From assembly GCA_947367285.1 (NCBI GenBank), contig CANBDB010000048.1, positions 1-10,178 on the forward strand: a stretch of DNA of 10,178 nucleotides, written 5' to 3'. A model generated the notes under the pieces. That model did no database searches and was not told where the DNA came from. It was given only the letters and a program-made list of their open reading frames with translations. Within the stretch, counting starts at the first letter, position 1, and the number at the start of each line of letters is the position of its first letter. Made by a program: the position numbers and the translations under genes. This document shows positions 7,807-10,178 of this stretch, piece after piece. The stretch is from an uncultured Clostridia bacterium. GTDB lineage: Bacteria; Bacillota; Clostridia; Oscillospirales; CAG-272.

Positions 7807-8319
7807 TTATTCACCAATGCTGTCTATGAAGGAGTCGATAAATTCAGCGTGTTCCTTTTCAGAAACCTCGCGTCCGATAACCGCTCCTGCGATAGAGATT
7901 GCCATTTCCGAAACTTCATTTTTAACCTCGGAAAGAGCGTGCTTCTTTTCAAGCTCAATTTCTTCCTGAGCTCTCTCGTGAATTCTTGATGCCTCGAGCT
8001 GAGCTTCACGAATAATTTCTTCTTCTTTAAGCTGCGCACGACGAAGAGCAGTTTTAAGAATTTCTTCGCTCTCTTCGTTGGCGTGGCTGAGCTTTTCTTC
8101 ATAAGAAACCTTCATCGCATTTGCGTCAGTTTCAGCATCGGAAGCATTTTTGTACATATCGTCGATTTCTTTTTGCCTTGAATCAATCATATTCTTCATA
8201 GGCTTAAAAAGAATTTTTTTCAAAAATAAGTATAGAATAAGTAAATTACACCATGCAAAAAGCATCGTCCAGACGTTGACGCCTACGAACGATTCAAAAG
8301 CATCCATTACTACACTCAT
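7807..8319 (-). CDS. atpF: F-type ATP synthase b subunit (peripheral stalk)
   Basis: Subunit b anchors the stator: one membrane helix in Fo and a long coiled coil reaching to delta and alpha. The 170-residue protein has a single N-terminal hydrophobic helix (about 15-33) followed by KKILFKPMKNMIDSRQKEI. A highly charged helical stretch (about 45-150, rich in E, K, R and A) and a C-terminal region ending IDSIGE complete it. Only one b gene is present, so a homodimer is expected. The frame is open upstream to TTG at 8334, but AAGGAG (8331-8326) lies six bases before the ATG at 8319, which is therefore chosen. The gap to the atpE stop is 24 nt, and the atpH start follows one base after the stop. 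Confidence 0.96.
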   Translation of the reverse strand: MSVVMDAFESFVGVNVWTMLFAWCNLLILYLFLKKILFKPMKNMIDSRQKEIDDMYKNASDAETDANAMKVSYEEKLSHANEESEEILKTALRRAQLKEEEIIREAQLEASRIHERAQEEIELEKKHALSEVKNEVSEMAISIAGAVIGREVSEKEHAEFIDSFIDSIGE

Positions 8320-8325
8320 TGTTTT

Positions 8326-8331
8326 CTCCTT
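8326..8331 (-). promoter_or_regulatory. Ribosome binding site that decides the atpF start
   Basis: AAGGAG on the minus strand, six bases before the ATG at 8319. It overlaps the upstream in-frame TTG (8334-8332) closely enough to rule that codon out as the start. Confidence 0.8.
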
Positions 8332-8343
8332 CAATACTAAGTA

Positions 8344-8580
8344 TTAGTTAACACCAATAAAGATGAGAAGAAGGGCTACTACAAGGGAGTAGATACCTGT
8401 TGTTTCGGTTACTGCACAACCAAGGATCATTGTTGTACGAAGGTCACCTGCGATCTCAGGCTGACGAGCCATAGACTCAAGAGTTTTGCAAACTGCCAAA
8501 CCCTCACCGATAGCGGGAGCGATAGAACCAATTCCCATACAAATTGCTGCACCGAGTGCTCTTGCTGCATTAACATCCAT
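8344..8580 (-). CDS. atpE: F-type ATP synthase c subunit, predicted Na+-binding two-carboxylate type
   Basis: The c subunit forms the rotor ring in the membrane. This 78-residue protein is a two-helix hairpin with the polar loop ARQPE at 38-42. The ion-carrying carboxylate is E59 in helix 2 (AVTETTGIYSLV). Helix 1 has P22 and E26 (PAIGEG). Aligned to the Ilyobacter tartaricus Na+-binding c subunit (P28, Q32, V63, E65, S66, T67, Y70), the equivalents are P22, E26, V57, E59, T60, T61 and Y64, all at a constant offset of six. Gln32 is replaced by Glu, as in the Fusobacterium nucleatum two-carboxylate rotor. The protein is shorter than I. tartaricus c (89 residues) at both ends. A strong AAAGGAG (8597-8591) lies ten bases before the ATG. 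Family identity is certain; Na+ coupling is inference from the motif. Confidence 0.97.
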   Translation of the reverse strand: MDVNAARALGAAICMGIGSIAPAIGEGLAVCKTLESMARQPEIAGDLRTTMILGCAVTETTGIYSLVVALLLIFIGVN

Positions 8581-8590
8581 TTTTAATAAT

Positions 8591-8597
8591 CTCCTTT
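8591..8597 (-). promoter_or_regulatory. Strong ribosome binding site of atpE
   Basis: AAAGGAG on the minus strand, ten bases before the atpE ATG. It sits in the longest spacer of the operon (8581-8625, 45 nt), which is A/T-rich. This fits the need for many c copies per complex. Confidence 0.75.
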
Positions 8598-8625
8598 AAA
8601 ATAAAAATTTTGACCTGTGAATTAA

Positions 8626-9435
8626 TTATATATTTGCATTGTCTTCTTCAGCGGGTGGTGGGCAAGCGCCTGCAACGTAAACCATCGTGAGCAAGCAAAA
8701 TACGAATGCTTGCACGAAAGCAGAGAAGAAGTCAAAATACAACGAAAGAAAAGCGGGTATACCTACCTGAAGAAAGGGAGGTACAAACGTAATAAGATAT
8801 GCGGGCAACCAACTGAATATAGCCTTCGAGGCTACAGCAAGCGCTGCATAGATCAGGGAAGTGAGAACACCGCCTCCGGCTACGTTACCAAAATGACGGA
8901 AAGCCATAGCAACGGGTTGAGCGACCTCACTGATAAGATTCATAGGTGTCATAACTACGATGGGTTCAGTAAAGCCCTTAAGCCAACCGATAAATCCGTT
9001 AGCTTTGATATTGTGATACCAAACCATTACGCTGGTTACAAGCGCGTATGCAAGTGTAACTGAAAGATCCGCCGTGGTAGAACGGAAGATCATTGTGGTG
9101 CCGATAAGTGAACCGAACATACATGAAACAAAAAGAGTTCCAATGTAGGGAGCAAATTTCAAATTGTGCTTACCCATGGTTTGTTCAACGAGATCGTATA
9201 GCATATTTAATACTTTCTCAACTAAAACCTGGAGTCCACCGGGGCGTTTTTCTATCTTGCGAGAAGCAATATAGCCAAGCACCATAAGCAAGGCTGTTAC
9301 AACGAAAAGGGAAACGGTGGTCTGCGTGATCAAATTGCCAAAGTTTCCAAAAATATCTGCGATTGTACCTGCAAACATTTGATATAACTCGTCAATTCTG
9401 ACAAAGACCTTTGGGCCATTAACTTCTAATTCCAA
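8626..9435 (-). CDS. atpB: F-type ATP synthase a subunit
   Basis: Subunit a forms the ion half-channels against the c-ring. The 269-residue protein has an N-terminal hydrophobic helix (about 41-57), then further membrane helices. The conserved block SEVAQPVAMAFRHFGN at 169-184 contains R180, the essential arginine equivalent to E. coli R210. The last helix has Q242 (FVQAFVFCLLTMVYV), equivalent to E. coli Q252. HFGN replaces the more usual LFGN. The C-terminus ends in an unusual hydrophilic tail, CPPPAEEDNANI. No ATG occurs in frame before residue 20. The start is read as TTG (9435-9433), seven bases after GAGGTGA (9449-9443) and 3 nt after the atpI stop. This start is well supported but is not ATG. 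The gap to atpE is 45 nt. Confidence 0.96.
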   Translation of the reverse strand: MELEVNGPKVFVRIDELYQMFAGTIADIFGNFGNLITQTTVSLFVVTALLMVLGYIASRKIEKRPGGLQVLVEKVLNMLYDLVEQTMGKHNLKFAPYIGTLFVSCMFGSLIGTTMIFRSTTADLSVTLAYALVTSVMVWYHNIKANGFIGWLKGFTEPIVVMTPMNLISEVAQPVAMAFRHFGNVAGGGVLTSLIYAALAVASKAIFSWLPAYLITFVPPFLQVGIPAFLSLYFDFFSAFVQAFVFCLLTMVYVAGACPPPAEEDNANI

Positions 9436-9438
9436 AGC

Positions 9439-9879
9439 TTATTCACCTCGTTTCTTTTTAATAAACTCAGCGGCATAAATAAGGGGCTTGTACATTAAGA
9501 GCGGAATAACTGTTGCCAAGGGGTCAAACCATCCGCTAATGAATGCAACAATCAAAGATCCAAACATCAAACCCGTTCTCAAAACATATGATTTTGTGAT
9601 CGCGTTTTGAACCTTTATCGACTGCGCTTTGGAGAGCTTTTCAATCTCTTCATCAGTCAACTCTTTGTCGCCGCGTGTTTCCATAAATTTGTCAAGCGCT
9701 CTATTGATGGAGAAAGAGAGTATCAAGAAGTTTATTACTGTTACCGCTCCGCCAAGAATTGCGCCGCTAATGACTTGCCATTTGAAAAAGCCGGTAGCAA
9801 GAAATCCAATTGCAACCAAAACTGCAACAATAATCTCACCAAGGGCTAAGATAAGCACGTCTTTGTTATTATTTTTCAT
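9439..9879 (-). CDS. atpI: ATP synthase subunit I family protein (AtpI-like)
   Basis: A 146-residue membrane protein with four predicted hydrophobic helices (about 8-28, 36-58, 98-116 and 118-136). The pattern FFKWQVISGAILGGAVTVINF around 31-51 is typical of the ATP-synt_I family. A charged loop (about 64-84, rich in D and E) separates the helix pairs, and the C-terminus is basic (FIKKKRGE). In other bacteria AtpI assists c-ring assembly and has been linked to Mg2+ handling. It is usually encoded just upstream of atpB, as here. The frame opens upstream to TTG at 9924, but AAGGA (9891-9887) is seven bases before the ATG at 9879, which is chosen. That start lies inside the end of atpZ (11-nt overlap). 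The family is poorly conserved, so the assignment rests on pattern plus position. Confidence 0.85.
   Translation of the reverse strand: MKNNNKDVLILALGEIIVAVLVAIGFLATGFFKWQVISGAILGGAVTVINFLILSFSINRALDKFMETRGDKELTDEEIEKLSKAQSIKVQNAITKSYVLRTGLMFGSLIVAFISGWFDPLATVIPLLMYKPLIYAAEFIKKKRGE
9443..9449 (-). promoter_or_regulatory. Ribosome binding site supporting the TTG start of atpB
   Basis: GAGGTGA on the minus strand, embedded in the last codons of atpI (Arg-Gly-Glu) and seven bases before TTG at 9435. It decides the non-ATG start of atpB and suggests coupled translation from atpI. Confidence 0.78.
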
Positions 9880-10147
9880 TATTTTGTCCTTTTTTACTTT
9901 GTTTAGATTTTTGTGATTTTTCAATGTGATTTAGTGCATTCATTGTTGAAAGTATAAATTTGATCATTGAGAAAAACCCGGTTATTACACCAACGAGAAT
10001 GGTGATGGCATAAAGCCAAGAGGGCAGTCCACATTTTTCAACGAGCAGCCAAGCCAAAAGCAACCCACCACCGATATGCATTAAAAGTGTGATGACGGAC
10101 TGAAACACAACGTTAACTATGTAAATAGCGCTATATGCTCCTCTCAT
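9869..10147 (-). CDS. atpZ: AtpZ/ATPase_gene1 family small membrane protein
   Basis: A 92-residue protein with two hydrophobic helices (about 8-36 and 44-66). The short turn EKCGLPSW and the second-helix pattern ITILVGVITGFFSMIKFI match the AtpZ (ATPase_gene1) family found at the head of many Gram-positive atp operons. The C-terminal tail is lysine- and glutamine-rich (about 75-92) and should be cytoplasmic. In alkaliphilic Bacillus, AtpZ works with AtpI and has been linked to Mg2+ or Ca2+ transport; the role here is inferred. The frame reaches an ATG at 10168, but GGAGG (10157-10153) lies five bases before the ATG at 10147, and the upstream ATG has no ribosome binding site in view. Its stop lies beyond the atpI start, an 11-nt overlap. 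Confidence 0.82.
   Translation of the reverse strand: MRGAYSAIYIVNVVFQSVITLLMHIGGGLLLAWLLVEKCGLPSWLYAITILVGVITGFFSMIKFILSTMNALNHIEKSQKSKQSKKGQNNEK
9887..9891 (-). promoter_or_regulatory. Ribosome binding site that decides the atpI start
   Basis: AAGGA on the minus strand, seven bases before the ATG at 9879 and located inside the 3' end of atpZ. The longer in-frame TTG at 9924 has no comparable site. Confidence 0.65.
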
Positions 10148-10152
10148 TTTCG

Positions 10153-10157
10153 CCTCC
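10153..10157 (-). promoter_or_regulatory. Ribosome binding site that decides the atpZ start
   Basis: GGAGG on the minus strand, five bases before the ATG at 10147. It lies between the two candidate ATGs and favours the shorter protein. Confidence 0.75.
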
Positions 10158-10178
10158 AAAACTTTCATATTAATATAT

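Noticed and set aside
10166..10178. TATATT near the right edge as a possible atp operon -10 box
   Set aside because: The sequence ends before any -35 region can be seen, and AT-rich DNA gives such boxes by chance. The operon promoter probably lies outside the window.
1..10178. Search for mobile elements, CRISPR arrays, tRNA/rRNA genes, riboswitches or defence-like gene clusters
   Set aside because: Nearly all of the window is accounted for by housekeeping genes and short spacers. I saw no terminal repeats, repeat-spacer pattern, structured RNA or unfamiliar gene.

Overview
This is an ordinary housekeeping region from a low- to mid-GC Gram-positive anaerobe. The best guess is the class Clostridia (Oscillospirales/Christensenellales-like), judging from AT-rich spacers, strong AGGAGG-type ribosome binding sites, a clostridial-style SecA insert and a complete Gram-positive atp operon. 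The taxonomic guess is inference; no marker here fixes genus or family.

Layout, left to right. Bases 1-107 (minus) hold the first 35 codons of a TrmL-type tRNA 2'-O-methyltransferase gene that runs off the left edge. Bases 108-255 are a divergent promoter region, with a near-consensus promoter toward trmL and a TATAAT box toward secA. Bases 256-3000 (plus) encode full-length SecA. A hairpin at 3001-3030, flanked by A and T runs, lies between convergent secA and the atp operon and should terminate transcription from both sides. From 10147 down to 3029 (minus), ten tightly packed genes encode an F-type ATP synthase: atpZ, atpI, atpB (a), atpE (c), atpF (b), atpH (delta), atpA (alpha), atpG (gamma), atpD (beta), atpC (epsilon). 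Gaps between these genes run from an 11-nt overlap to 45 nt, so they very likely form one transcript. Its promoter is to the right of the window or at its very edge.

How the genes work together. atpB, atpE and atpF make the membrane Fo part. The delta, alpha, gamma, beta and epsilon genes make F1 and its connections. atpZ and atpI encode small membrane accessory proteins linked to c-ring assembly and/or cation handling. secA encodes the Sec export motor and trmL a tRNA wobble-base modification enzyme; both are functionally separate from the synthase.

Most interesting observation: the c subunit carries P22-xxx-E26 in its first helix and E59-T60-T61...Y64 in its second. This matches the Na+-binding c-ring signature in its rarer two-carboxylate form (Glu in place of the usual Gln), known from Fusobacterium nucleatum. 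The enzyme may therefore be Na+-coupled. The epsilon subunit also keeps nearly all residues used for ATP binding by Bacillus PS3 epsilon. Several start codons are best moved inward from the longest reading frame on ribosome-binding-site evidence (atpZ, atpI, atpF, atpH, atpG), and atpB appears to start with TTG. I found no mobile element, CRISPR array, tRNA or rRNA gene, and no sign of a previously undescribed system.
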